This document shows, piece by piece, positions 35,441-48,700 of a stretch of 64,000 nt of DNA. A program made the translations under genes and the position numbers. Within the stretch, counting starts at the first letter, position 1. Each line of letters begins with the position of its first letter. The notes under the pieces were generated by a model. It worked only from the letters and a program-made list of their open reading frames with translations. It was not told the DNA's origin and made no database searches. This DNA is from Rhinopomastus cyanomelas (Eukaryota > Chordata > Aves > Bucerotiformes > Rhinopomastidae), in NCBI GenBank assembly GCA_013400115.1, contig VXBP01002343.1:768278-832277 (forward strand). The letters run 5' to 3'.

Positions 35441-37459
35441 GCTAGTGAAAGAGAGAAAGTATTCTGGAGGCTTGCCAACAGCACTAGAGCGACAAAATGT
35501 AGGAGGCCTGAGCTGCAACCCGCCCCAGGAGGGACAGGCGCCCTGCTCTCTCGGTTGCACTGTGTGGCATCACTGCAGCTCCCAGCAACACCCGAGGACA
35601 ATACTAAAACACTCTGTTTTGGTGTCTGCTGCCCCCAGCTAGTGACTGCTCAGTCGTTCTGTGAGGATGGTGTATGGAAAATTTGATCATGGGAAGGAGC
35701 TGTGAGTGGCAGAGAAGATGAAATCTCTGGAAATGTTTGCTGTTAGGCTTTAGTAGATCTCTGTGGAATATTTGGTAACTGTAGTTTTTTCCATGTATTG
35801 AAACAGTCAACCAGATTTGAAAGGCTTTGTGAGGGTGGCAAAAGGCACGCACCTGATTCAAAGGCAGACAAAGGCCTGACTTTGTTCTAAAAACTTTTGA
35901 GGTACAGAGGTCAAATTTATTTTTTTACAGAAGCAAAACCCATAATTTTATGAGCTTTCTCCCCACAAATAGCTCGGTCACCTTTCAATTCAAAGATTCT
36001 TAAAACCCCAAAACAAAAGACTTACATTGGGTACAAATACATTTAGCCTAAATACACTGAGTTCAGCAAAGCTCAGACTAAAAAGCTGAAAACAGAACCT
36101 TATAATAGAGAGTGTAAGAAAAAAACTCATCATGGGCAGAGCTGCCCATCCTGTTTGTTAAGCACATTGGAATCCTTAGAAGTGAACAGAACCACATAAC
36201 TGAAGCTGCTGGACTGCATTTCTCCGGTCCCCGTCTCTGCTGCACTATCTTCCTGTTAATTGTTGTTACAAACCACAGCCAGCTGATGGGAGCTCCAGTG
36301 AAGCATGTTTTCCTCCAGAAATAAACTCCAGGATAAGAAAAAATTCTGAATATGCATTGCATCAGGATTAAAGACAAATTTTGAGGTTTGCTTCCAGAGA
36401 AAATGCTGGTGCATTCGAACCTTATTAATCTACAGGGGAGGAAGTGCCAAAGGACAAGAGCACTCCACAAATACAGCTGCAATTCCATGAAGTCAGAGCA
36501 AGCAGCTCCTTGCCCACAAGATGAGGTAAGTAAGGGATGGAGTGTGACAGCCCGCAGAACACACGCTGATCTTGCAGCTCTATCTGAGTTGTGAGGCCCC
36601 AGAACTAAGAACATTAAACAGATATGTTTAGATTTTGTGTTCAGCTTAGATTGTATTTGACAGCTCTAAATCCTGATTATTTTGTTAAGTATTCTTTCTA
36701 CTATTATTATTATTTAATTTTCTATTATTATGATTTTTTAGGAGCGTCCGGTATGCAACGTCTCTAGCCAGTAAAGGGTCACTGATGAACCCTCCATCCT
36801 GTCGTACTCAGCAGAAAGTTTGCTGCTAATTTCAGAGAAGCAAGAGTTTCACCCCACAGGAAATCAAGGTAAGTGGGAAATAATACTCATTTCATCCAAT
36901 TAAATAGTAAAGCTCACAGGTTTTCAGGCTCTCAGTCCACAGACATTTCCTTTTTCTGTCAGAAAAATGCAGTTGGGAGGATATGTAACATAAAGTACAA
37001 AAAAGGTGCTGTAACACAGAGTGGGACAAGGGGGCCAAAGCTGTAAATTCTTTCCATCAGCATGGCAATCTGTATTTGCAAAAGGCCAATATAGAGCAGG
37101 CAGTGAAAACAGAAATGCATAACCACATCACATCGTTCCGCTGCCAGAAACATTCATACTAATTTCCACCATCAAACACACACTGTGATTACTTAAAGGG
37201 GTTTTTTTAACCAATCCTACTTATGAAAACAAAATCCTCAGGACAGTATAACTTCACCTTTTCATATTCTGCACTGTGGATCTGTAGCAAATGGGCAACA
37301 ACCTGTGTCTTGTGTACAAGCATCCTTTGGGGTCATTCACACAGAATCAAACCCTTGCAGTAAGTAAATACCTTTTTTCCCTTGATTTTTATGTTCAAAA
37401 TTGAAAATTAATCTTGCAAGTCATTTTGAACCAGAGACACAGGGCTGACAAAGCAGGCA
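35441..37459. other. Unique sequence, nothing recognised
   Basis: A 178-codon - strand frame (36614-36078) is open, with no domain that I recognise. An AT-rich (ATT)-like patch lies near 36,697-36,735. No repeats were assigned. Confidence 0.3.
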
Positions 37460-37556
37460 CTGTAGTCTGATATCTTTTATTAGGCCAACTTAGAGTTCAA
37501 AAATATGCAAGGTTCCTTGACCACACACGAGTTCACGTACGCAGAACTCCAGGCTG
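37460..37556 (+). repeat. Ancient sauropsid interspersed repeat
   Basis: 'gtagtctgatatcttttatt' followed by 'aggccaacttagagttcaaa' and a 'gcaaggttccttgaccacac' block matches my memory of a dispersed reptile/bird element with a 'ttttattagaccaac' core. I cannot name the class with confidence. Ends are approximate. Confidence 0.5.
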
Positions 37557-39648
37557 GACCCATAAAAACGTGTTAAACAACTTGCTTTGTCACTACAGGT
37601 ATATAATGTGTGTGTGGATGTGTGTGTATAATGTATGTGCACACACAGTTGAGAGGCTTCAAAATAAACTGTTCATGGACACAGGTTTAACATAACAACT
37701 CTGAAGGACTTTTGTGGGTTGGCATGTAACCTTTCTGTATATTAGTGGGTTTAATAAAGAAACTTTAGCAGTTCTGATTTCTAATGAGTTGTAATTCCTA
37801 TGAAAAAACTCACCATTCTTAGTTAATAGCATCAGCAGCCACAGGTTCTTTGATGTTAATAATAATTGCAGTGAGAACATGCAGCTGAGATACCGTGTTC
37901 CACATCAAATGTTTTACAAGGACCGATACAGATGGTCGCCAGCCTGGTGACAGCTATGATGCTTTGGGATGCTTGATGCAGATAAGATATGTTCTAAATG
38001 GGTATGGGTTTTCCTGTGTAAGAATGTTTTAATGTCACTATGTGCCCACAACAAGGTGTGTCGCTCACCTCTGCTTTTCCTTCCACAAGCACGTAAACAC
38101 ATCACTGCCGACTCTTCAGTGGCTCCCAGCCCATGACAAGTCTTCTTCCACCCAAGGAACAGAGGGGCCACTTGTGGGAGCTACGTTCAAAGAACACATG
38201 GAAGAATTAGAGTGATGAAGGCAACCACTCTTCTTTCTTCAAGTTCTGGCAACTGTGAAACTCTTCCTGGGTGTTTTGTGATAAGTGCAGTCACACCAGT
38301 AAATATGAGCTAGTCATTGGACCAAAAACAGTGTCCTTCAAGCCGCTGTGCTACTAGACATTGTGTGGTGTCTATACAGCCTTCAGCAACTGGAACTCTG
38401 CCAGCACACGCTGTGGCAGTGCCATGTGCTCTAGTTGTATGTGCCCTGAGATGTGTTGGTGGATCTAATCTGATAACATCAAATGCAACTCCAATAAAGT
38501 CTTCTTAGCTCGTTTTGAACAAGTTTGAAGTCGGTGCTGCATCTTTTCAGATTTGATCCTGAACAACAAAGGATGCTTGAGACTAAAGAGCACCACAGAT
38601 TTGCAGAACAGCTTTGTGTGGCTAAGGCAGCCTGTTCAAGAAGGATCAGCATTCTGCTCTTTCTACCAGTAAAGGGGGTCATGGGAAAACATATTGGTAA
38701 GTGGATATACTGATTAATAAGAAATCTGAAACCAACTTTAGAATAAATATAAGATGTGGATTCAGTGCTACTCTATCCACCTGAAAATAATATGGAGGAT
38801 TAGACGTAAAAGCTAGAACTTTATTTATTCTTGAGCTGAGGTAATAGCTACTAAAAGTGTGGATTTCATTGACAGATGATTTAGTGAGCATGATGACAGA
38901 TGCTCAAACATGGATCCATTAAAGTTAAAAGCAACACGCTTAAATCTCATGAGGGGGGATTATTTCTTATTGGTAAAGAATGTATGTCAAAACCTTTAGA
39001 AACCTAGGAACCACATAATGAGAAAATAACAAAGACTCAGCACTTACAAGTGTCTGGCTGAAGTTCCCACTAAATGGGCTTTGATAGATCACTTTTTTCC
39101 TGACAATAGAAACACCAGAAGGATTGTAGCTCCTCACTGCAACCTGTGATGAAAAATACTTCCTGGAGCCAAATGGAAAGCCAAGGAGAGGAGCCTCTCC
39201 CTAGAAATAAAGTTTTTTGCACTTGTAAAGCAAATCAAGTCTACAGATAACATCTGAGACCAACAATGTCATCTGGGGCACACAGACATACAGCATCAAA
39301 CAACAATATTGGGATATGATCTTCCTTGAAGATGACAGATTTATCAGTGACCAGGAAGACACAGAAGATCTAAAGACTAAAATTAGTTGTGCTTTTGCTT
39401 CTGCAACCTCCTCTGCCTGTTGCAGGGGCAGCTGCAACACACTGGCTCGGTCAGCCTCAAGGTTTTGCATCCTTTTCTTGGTTGGAATCAGTGAGGGTGA
39501 CTGGAAGGCTGGCTAGGTGCAGTCCTCCCTTTCTTTGTGGGCTTCAGTGACAGCTGACTGTCGCTACAGGACTGGTCGTCTGAAAATACTGGTCTTGGGT
39601 GCAGCTGATGACCCAGACTTCTCATTAACAGGACACTAGAGGAGAGAA
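37557..39648. other. Unique sequence, a TG-rich patch, no gene
   Basis: A (TG)n-like patch lies at about 37,603-37,650. The interval 37,760-37,880 is AT-rich with TAAT cores and looks like a possible conserved noncoding element. No exon was supported. Confidence 0.35.
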
Positions 39649-39735
39649 ATCACAGAATCACAGAATGTTACAGGTTGGAAGGGACCTTGAAAGATCATCT
39701 AAGACCAACCCCCCTGCTGGAACAGGGTAAGCCTA
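39649..39735 (-). repeat. CR1 LINE 3' end, antisense
   Basis: Inverted tail units (aatcacagaatcacagaatg) are followed by 'ggttggaagggaccttgaaa' and a variant of the core ending 'ccccctgctggaacagggta'. The core differs from the 'ccacagcagg' type, marking another subfamily. Confidence 0.88.
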
Positions 39736-40112
39736 CAGTACTGTCTCAAGATGTCCTACGTCTTGAGAGAAATAGACAATTCTTACATGTGGTTCTTCTT
39801 TTTATAAAGGAAATGTCAAAAACAGGTCAGATTAATTATTTTCCAGAAACACCTACTCCTCTGCATTAATCATAAACATTATCTGAGGTGACACGCTTCG
39901 ACACAAACATCCACATTGCAGACATCTTCATTTGGATTACAAGGATCCCACACTAGACATCTGCATTTCAGAACAGGAGAACATCAGTGCCTTACGATAC
40001 AGCTGAATCTGGAGGGTGATACTATCATCACAGACTTCCACAATACAAAGATGAACAATTTTGACTCCCAAGTCTTCTCTGAGCTTTCGTAATGAATGTT
40101 AAACTGGAATGT

Positions 40113-40418
40113 CCTTCCAGTACCTGGCAGAGGCCTACAGGAAAGCAGCAGAGGTATTTTTTATGAGCAACCCTAGTGATAAGACAAGGGGAATGGTGTC
40201 AAGCTAAAAGGGGATAGATTAGACTGGATCTGAGGAATAAATTCCTCACTTTGAGGGTGGGGTGGTGAGGCAATGGAACAAGTTGCAGATGCCCCCTCCC
40301 CAGAAGTGTTCAAGGCCAGGGTGGCCAGGGCCCTGGGCAACCTGGTGCAGTGTCCCTGGCCATGGCATGGGGATTGAAACTAGGTGATCTCCAACCTAAG
40401 CCGCTCTGTGATTCCATA
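40113..40418 (+). repeat. CR1 LINE, 300-bp copy
   Basis: It begins with 'cagaggcctacaggaaagca', runs through the C-terminal coding end ('gccccctccccagaagtgtt') and a 3' UTR with 'ctaggtgatctccaacctaa', and ends 'gctctgtgattcca'. It shares the subfamily pattern of the 27.3-kb and 44.6-kb copies. Confidence 0.92.
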
Positions 40419-41828
40419 ACTGCACAACTGGAAGGAATGTGGTCTGTTTCTCAAGAGCAGAAAATAGATTATGGCCACCACTTCTTTCACATGTGGCTTA
40501 AAACCTGGGCAATTCATAAGGCTAATTACAAAGTGGGAGTAGGCAGGTGAGAGGCAGAGCCGCTCCATGTGAGCAAAGAGATGAGAAAGAAAGGTCTAAC
40601 TGGGCTCCTACATCCAGTTCCTATTGCACACATTCCAAAACTGCTGTAATGTCTTTTTCAGAGAGCTTTACTGTGTTATTTTATATTGTCTTCCAAGCTA
40701 GACTAGTCGTAGAGATCCCTTTCAATATGTTTACACTGAATTAACATTAATTAATGATGAAGGGTATAATGAATGATCTGTTCAACCAATTAAAAGCAGA
40801 TGTCTACATAAGTGAGATGAATTGTCTCTAAGCTTCCTTGATTTCATTGACTAGTTTGAATAAAAGGGGATTTAGACATCCAATTCACATGTGGACACCT
40901 ACATTTACCCCAAAGGCAAGCATCTAAAATCTCTCACAGGCTTCACAACTCTCACTGGCAGATAGGTGAATGCTCCTGAGTTATGAGCTGAAAGATCTGA
41001 ACAGAATGGAGAGTGGGTCTGAAAACAACAGGAGGGAATTGTGCTGAAACCAGAACAACAAAGGTCTAAACTTAGGCAGCACATGAAGAATGGGGGGCCA
41101 TAGCTTGAGAAGCAGTTCAGAGAACAAAAATGAATAAACTAAAGATTAATCAACTGTAATTTGATGTTTTAAAAAAGCAGCCAGAATATGATAAAACGTC
41201 CACCTGAGAAGGCACTTGAAGGAATCCTTCCATTCTGTTTGGTTCAGGTTACACTGCATCCAATCTGAGGCACTGAACATTAGGAAAGATGTAAAGTAAA
41301 ACTCAAGCTGCAAGAATGGCTGGAGGTCAAGACAATCAACTTGTTCTCTAGCTATTTCAAGTCAAGAGTCAGAAATGGTAGTAAGAGGTTTAACTGGCAG
41401 CCAAAGAGATTCATGTTACAAGTCAGGTTTGTACATGTAACCCCCACATGTCAAAAGGGGCACTTTACTAAAATTATTAAGCACTGGAGTGAATCACCTT
41501 GAGATGTTCTGAAATCTCCATTCTTACAGTCTTGGAAAACAGGTTGGTCAAATATCTGTCAAGGAGAACATAGGTATCTTTAATTCTGCCTCCATCAGAG
41601 GGAAGGAGAGATGACCTCAGATCAGCTCTAGCTCTGCTATCTGTAATTCTCTGATAATAATCCATACAGAAGCAAAAGTATGATTTGCCTTAGGTGACAA
41701 CAGCACAGCACACCCAGAATGAGGACACCCTGTCTTATCTCATCGTTTCAAATACTACCAGACAGCAATGCTGACCTATTCTTAAGACAAAACATTCTCT
41801 TACACATATTTGCATTTTAAAATGTATA
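40419..41828. other. Unique sequence, nothing recognised
   Basis: No repeat, RNA gene or coding exon could be supported. Confidence 0.4.
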
Positions 41829-42000
41829 ATAGAAGCATAGAATAGTTTGGGGGTTAAGAGACCTTTAAAGACCATCTAGTTCAATCCCTCTGCAGTGAAC
41901 AGGGACATCTTCAACCAGATCAGGTTGCTCAAAACCCTACTCAGTCTGACACTGAACACTTCCAATGACAAGGCACCCACAACTTCTCTTGCCCATGTGT
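41829..42000 (-). repeat. CR1 LINE, antisense
   Basis: 'agaagcatagaatagtttgg', 'agaccatctagttcaatccc' and 'gatcaggttgctcaaaaccc' read as a CR1 3' end and adjacent ORF2 end in reverse. It is moderately diverged. Confidence 0.85.
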
Positions 42001-42080
42001 TTGGACGCACAGAACCATTTGGGTTGGAAAAGACCTTTAAGTCCATCAAGTCCAACTACTGATACCTTCCAGGAGGATCA
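42001..42080 (-). repeat. Second antisense CR1 3' end in tandem
   Basis: A new tail-proximal block (cagaaccatttgggttggaa, 'agtccatcaagtccaact') begins where the preceding copy stops. Two CR1 3' ends therefore lie in the same orientation without unique sequence between them. The second probably inserted into the first. Confidence 0.8.
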
Positions 42081-44080
42081 ACTACACAAGGATGGAAGTG
42101 AGGCCAACTGCTAGTTCCTAGCATTCTACTTCATACCTTTTTCCAGTTGTTGGAGACTTTCCTTGACTGTCATGACTTTTCCAATGTCATGGAGAGTGGC
42201 TTTTCAGCTGTATCAGTCAAATTCCTCAGGAATGCACCTCATCAGGTCCCATAGACATAGTTCAGGTTTCTCTAGTGGTCTTGAACTTGATCTTCTCTTA
42301 TGGTGGGATAGACTTTGCTTCTGCCTTGAAGTTCAGGAGCTTGAGAGGTGTGGAAAGGGAGATTACCATAAAAAAGTGAGACAAAAAAAGATGTGATGCA
42401 TACCTCAACCTTCTCCATGGCATTTGTTACTAGTTTGCCTGTCCTGTTATTTATCAGGGGCAGATACCCCTTGAAAATGTTAAAAAAATGCCTAACTAGG
42501 TTAGTGTTGAATCTGTAAGTGCAAACTGACCGATTTCATCATGTTGATGTATAAAAATCAGGCTCACATTTACGGACACATCAATTAATTAGCACAGTAA
42601 ATACATTACACAGCAAACTGTGCATACAATTCCATGCAGTATTAGTGTCTCTTTTAGTTGCCTGAAAACTCCCTGAAACAGATAGCAAAGAACACTTGAA
42701 AGAACATAGCAGAGTTATCTTTCCCCTATGTAAAGGTCACTTTTATTTTCTTCAGTGACTCCCCTGCTAAATGATGATAATGCAGACCCAGAAGTATGAT
42801 CTCATTCATTCTTTGTCCTTTTCAAAACAGATGGGCTGGGAGATCACCATGAAAACTGCAACTTCACAACCTTCTAATGTAACTGCTCAAACCATGTACT
42901 CTCTCAGAAACCATGCCAATCATTTGCACAGAATTAAGGCAATTTTCTGGCATTGTATTTCAATGACCTTGTGCCCAGGGCACAAGGAAAAATACTGTGT
43001 GCTTTTTTTCTCGATGGCCCAGCCACATACCCACCACTTCTGTGTGGTCCTGTGGCAACACTAGTGGTCAGGGAGGATAAGCATAAGCAGAGAAACAAGC
43101 ATTTTAAAGGCAGATGTCCTGTTACATCGAGGGGGCACTTCACCTACTTCTTCCTTTCTGCAATGAATTACCAATTCACTGCTATCTATTTCTTATGAAG
43201 ACATTTTATCAAGTTTTAGATTTCAATTGAATTTCCCAATTCAGTTTCAGGACTGATGTTCTCACCTGTACCATAGAACTCTGGGGGGAAAGTGTAGTGT
43301 AAATAGTGTGTCTCGTGCTCTTGATGCTGCTGTAGTTGGATATGTAAGATGTCTCTTATCTGTGCCTCGGAATCCCTCCCCCTCAAAACCGATATGCCAA
43401 GCCTAAAAGAGCAGTCATGCAGCTACAGTGTAATATCTGTAACCTTACACAGTAACAAAGTCACCAGAACGATCAGATTACAGTGACATTCCGATGCTAT
43501 TTTTGGATTCTATAAAGCCCCAGGTAGCCATGTAGAAGCCCGTGGCTCAGTCTGGACAGGCACTGTCTTCTGGAGCTCTGTGAGTGACACTCGCCATCCG
43601 GATCCGCAGATACAGACGGTTTAGCTCTCTTGTCGGGTCAATGACATGCTCAGAATTTGTCTAGACAAGGTGCTTTGAGAAAATTAACCTGGATCAACAA
43701 AGTGAAGTGAGTTGTATGATATTGGGTTTACACTCTGAATAAGGATCTGTGCGGGTGTTTGGCGCTCTTTTGTAAGTCTGCATTAGGAACCCATGAGATT
43801 AACCTCCACACAGCACTGAGGAGAGCTTTTTGTGCTCTGTGACAGAGCAGTTTCTTAACAGGAACTGCCTAACGTGAACTATAAAGCCTTTATATCATTT
43901 AAGATATTTTTCAGGGCTATGACAGGCTCCATCCAAACCTGCAGTTCTTAACCAGGCAACAAGAGGTATGACAGCAGTAATGAGAGAAGTGGCACATCCA
44001 GTAGATCAGAAGCTTATGCTTGTTGTTATAATTGGTGCTATTTAGATATTGTATAGCGGTGCCCTGCTGATCTTGAGATT
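42081..44080. other. Unique sequence with a possible conserved noncoding block
   Basis: The interval 42,430-42,660 is AT-rich with 'caattaattagcac', 'ttatttatcagggg' and other TAAT/GATA-type cores and no repeat similarity. It is a candidate enhancer-like element by composition only. No gene was supported elsewhere. Confidence 0.3.
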
Positions 44081-44170
44081 TCATAGAATCATAACGGATC
44101 GGAAGGGACCTCGAAAGATCATCTAGTCCAATCCGCCTGCAACAGCAGGATCACCTAAACCAAGTCACAC
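44081..44170 (-). repeat. CR1 LINE 3' end, antisense, well conserved
   Basis: The tail 'ttcatagaatcataacggat' is followed by the intact 3' UTR core through 'cagcaggatcacctaaacca'. It is of the same young type as the copies at 8.1, 14.1 and 29.0 kb. Confidence 0.93.
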
Positions 44171-44599
44171 AAAATTTCCTGAAATTTATATTTATGAGGT
44201 ATCCACAGTGTGGACATATTGCCCCTCTTTCCACAAGAATTAAGAGACCGGAAGTGATTTGTTAAGCAGATGCCACAAAAATTAAAATATGTATGACTTA
44301 ATATTAAATGTAAAACACAGAAGTCCCTGTCTGATCTGTCATACTGCACCAGATGCTGTTTTTCTTTTGCTGTGAATAGCATCTGAATGTCACTGGGCCC
44401 AAACAGTTGTGTCTCAAGACACCAGGCTCACCTCCAGAAAAAGACAGACAGAAAAAGGCTCTAGGGGAGTGTTTCGTTGGATCACTGTAGCAGGCCCACT
44501 GCCCACACCATGACACCACACTAACCCTGACAGATGTACTTCAGCTTGTAAGCCCCATTGCTCCAGTTTGGTTTCAGTCAGGTTGGTGCCTCCTAGTTG

Positions 44600-44748
44600 G
44601 TTTGCCCCCTCCCTGGAAGTGTTCAAAGCCAAACTGGATGGGGTCATGAGCAACCTGGTCTAGTGAGAGGTGTCTACGCCAGTGGCAGGGGGGTTGGAAC
44701 TAGATGATCTCTGATAGGTCCTTTCCAACCTAACGCATTCCATGATTC
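44600..44748 (+). repeat. CR1 LINE, 150-bp 3' fragment
   Basis: It starts at the ORF2 end ('gccccctccctggaagtgtt') and ends 'gcattccatgattca' after a 'ggggggttggaactagatga' core. It is truncated at the 5' end near 44,600. Confidence 0.92.
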
Positions 44749-45009
44749 ACTTGAGGCCACAGTTCAGGAGCTAATGCTCTAGGCATTATAAAATCTTGAA
44801 TTAAGTGTATATAGGTTTTTTCTGGATAAGACTTGGTGGTGACATACTAATCTAGTTATCTTCTGCAACAGGACAACAGATGGAAGAAGCAGGAGGTGTC
44901 ATATCTTGACTGGTTTTGACATTGACTTTTTTTATTCCTCTACCTAAGACAGAAACACAGCTGAGAGGAAACTAGTATAGGATGAGTACAAACTGTCTAG
45001 GAAGTCATT

Positions 45010-45790
45010 CACTAGAAGTATTTATCAACGGTTAGTTATTGAAGCAAGAAGACATAGAGCAGAATTCCCCAGGAGCCTGTTAAATTTGTGGCTTCTCAAT
45101 ATTTCCATTATCAATCTCAATAAGGGAAGATAAAATATGCTTATTCATTACTGCAGATAATCTCATGCTAATAGAGGATGCTGGCTCACTGAATAGGATT
45201 GAAATTCAGATTATCTTGACAAATTCAGGACATAATCTTAAAAATAGTTGGCAAATGAATAATACATATGCAAAGCCCTGCACTTTCATACTGAATAAAT
45301 ACAGGCTAAGCAAGAATTGGTGAGGCAGCAGCTGCATAGAAAAGTGCTAAGGGACCATAACTGCAATTAAAAAATATTTTTAAATTTAAAAAAATAGCAA
45401 ATCTCACTCTAGGGAAAATAAAGAATAAGACAGCCTTTAGTAGAGTTGAATTGTCTTCTCCCTCAGCCTCTCTGAGATATGGCAAATCAGAAATTGAACA
45501 GTTCAGAAAAGAGCTACAAGAACTATCAGAGGTCAAAGAAAATACGACACCTATGAAGAAAGAGCTAAAAGACTGGCGTGGTTTAGTCTATAGATGACTT
45601 CAGAAAACACATCAGGAATTCCAGCATGAAGGGTGGTTAAACACTGTCATAGATTATATGATGGCTCTGAGAACTCGCCATCCCTGGAAGGCTTTAAGAA
45701 CAGCCTAGAACAAATGGGAAGATCAAACGGATAGCAGCGCATCATGAGAGGTTTGGTGTTCTCTGACATCTCTTCAACACTTCTTTTCTA
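45010..45790 (+). repeat. Ancient, decayed CR1-like LINE
   Basis: Weak but collinear resemblance to CR1 ORF2 is visible. 'gcaaagccctgcactttcat' and 'aataaatacaggctaagcaa' lie in the mid section, then 'gaaaagagctacaagaacta', 'tatgaagaaagagctaaaag', and 'ccatccctggaaggctttaa' near the end. Many indels break all frames. It is much older than the other copies and closer to a CR1/L3-type ancestor. Boundaries are approximate. Confidence 0.65.
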
Positions 45791-48700
45791 GGTTGCAGTC
45801 ACTATGCATTTTCTAAACTTTTTGTGGTGAGTAGTTGCATTCAGAACAATTGTGCAGAGACCAGCATTTCTCATTCAGCATTTTACTTGTTATAAATTCA
45901 GTGAAGTCCGTTAGTTCTCAGAGTTCACTGCACTAAAGCTAAGGCAGTTAGACAGCCTGCTTTTATAATGCTTTCATTGAATAAATTTGCAAAGCTGCTA
46001 CCTAGAGTCTACATTATTACTCAGCACCACTTTGTTAATTTGGAATCCAGATCTGGTGACTGATTTAGGAAAACAGTTCAGCTAATCCCTAGTGAATAGA
46101 AATCCTCAGCCCAAGATTGTATGGCTCACCAGATTCCCACATGTGCAAATGCAGCAGCTGCTTTGCAAAGGGAAGTTAAAAACTATCAAGTGCAAACTTT
46201 AGGGGGTTTTCACATGATGTGCTTATTTTCCTTCCTCAGAGACCTAGGGCTCCAAAAGGAAGGAGCGAAGACAGTCACAAACTTTGCCAGCAGACAGCTT
46301 TTGTAGCAAGGTGGCAAGTGCATGTATGTATTTTAGAAAGCTCTTTGAGTGTAGTAATTCTCGCAGGAGAATGCTCAGAGCTACTATGAACCCCCCCCCC
46401 CCCCAATTCTGCTAATTAGCCTTGTCTCACTTCTTCAGTTAGTGTGCATAGCCATGTGATATCAACAACCTATATATTTTAAACTATTTCCACGTAATTG
46501 CCTTCTGCATGATAAGGCACATTCAAGCAGAGCACTATAAATTATAACTCCTCAGCGAGAGCTTCTGCGAAGGCGTTCATCGTTACCGGAATGCCCCCGT
46601 GCGTATTGTTTCCTGCCTGATAGGAAGTCCTTAACTGACCCAAAATCTGTCCAACTTTGGGAAACCACAAAGGCCCATTTCTTCACTCAAACTTGGCGTG
46701 ACAGTGGACAAGCAGCTGATTTTCCTGGGATGTTGAGATAGGCCAGTCAGTCAGCCTGCTATATACTGTACTTGCTGTGGCTGTAGCCATCCAAATTGAG
46801 GAATAAATGAATAAATTTAATGAAAATAACTACTTTAATTATCACGACAATATAGACATTTCTGCCTCAAAATTATTATAAAGACACAACATGTGCTCTC
46901 AAATCTTAGTCCTTCTGAGCAGTAGTGCATTAGTAAATGGTTCAGCTGAAACTAGTTTCTACTAAAGACAAGCACAAAACTTACCTACCCCTACTCATGG
47001 GGATATTCTCCTACTATGATTCTTTCTATTGTGATATTATTTACAATGAGTTTTAAGAGCATTACCTAAGTTGTCCAGGTACATATTGATTAATACATTA
47101 ACCTCAATATGTTACACACATTATTCCCTTTTCTCATTCTTGCTGTGCCCTCCCACTTCACATTTTTTTTCCACTTTCACCCTCCCATATTTTCTTCCCT
47201 GTTTCTGAGATTTCTTCTTTTTCCTTCCAGATGAAGTCATATGGGATGAATTTTGGAAGCTCTAAGTACCTTTTCAGCAGACTGATACTCCTCTCCTGTT
47301 TGTAGGAGCTAAGAGACTTATTTCTACCGTACTTTGACCTCCTGCCAATTACAAAATGGAGCTCAATTCTCTTAAAAGCACAGTGAGGGACATAGAACAG
47401 AACAGCTGAAATCCCTTCATTAGAATCAGGATATTCTTGTCCAAGGTTACCTTCTAGTAAAAGTATGTTTACAGATGCAATGACAGATCTCGTATACAAC
47501 AACTAAGATAAAAATGAAGCTCAAAGCCTAAAGATACTCAGGTATTTATCTTCTACTACACCACAAGAAATATCTATACAGGAGTCAGATGTGCATGGAT
47601 CCCAGATGACATCTGGGAATCCAGGCCTATGGTCCTATCCGAGCTGCCCAAGCATCAAATAATTCAAGATGCTCTCAGATAGACAAGAGTGTCATGCAGA
47701 AAACTTGGCCAAAGTTTCTGAATTGAACGTAATTCTGGGCAATGAATTACATGTTTCTGGCCTGTTTCCTGGAATCTGTGTCAGAGGCAGCCAATGGATA
47801 CTAGAAACGATCATCTAGTCCATGTGAGTCTGTACAAAGATGCAATTGTGTTAATGCAGCTACAGTTTTTGTAGTGTCACATGTAGTTGAGCCATTTGAG
47901 CTGTAATAAAAGGCAAGCTGCATTTACTAAGATAAGGTAACTGTTTTGGGAAGAACAAATGCTTTCTGAACATCACTTGACACTGACATGTCTTTTATAA
48001 CAAGACTTGCTTTTCATGTAAGTTTTTATAATTTTTATCGGTGCTGCTTACATCCTTGGGCCATCCTGGCTGCGACATGTGACCTTTTATAAGCAGGGAA
48101 TAAATCTCTGCAATCACTGTAAGTCAGCGTACAAAATTGTTATGATAAGTTAGATTCTTCCTGGTTCCCAAAAATTCTCTACCGAAGATTACAAGCCAAG
48201 CAGGTAACCTACAAACCAGACAGAGTATAATAGCTAATTTTTAAGAAATAAGTGCACATTTTAAAATATATTTAAAATTATAGTGAAGAAATGCTAACCT
48301 TGAGCATATACTGTTCTGCTTTAGGTGTTTTCCCCATCACCACTTCATTTCCTTCTGGTGAAGAATCACTGCAATATAGGAAAAAAAAAGGTATAACCAG
48401 TACAGTACCTGTAAGCTGGGTGCTACCATATCCAGAATTTGGGGACCAAATCTCTGAGGTAGGATACAAAGTCCCAAACTAAGTGCTTCAATTTGCTGTG
48501 AAATAAATGAGAAAAGCTGGACTGTGAGAGAAGTGACAAATATATCTTAAGTCATGTAGAATTGGGCGACACAATAGGCCAGGCATGTGAAGCTCGAAAC
48601 TCATTTCTTTCTACAGTTTGTGTACCTTGAAGCAACAATTCAAAACCAATCTGAATTCCAGACTGGAGGGCAGAATTGTCCTCAGGCACTGAACACTGCT

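Noticed and set aside
47806..47822. CR1-like string 'gatcatctagtcca'
   Set aside because: The match is only 14 bases long with no tail or adjoining CR1 sequence, so it is compatible with chance.
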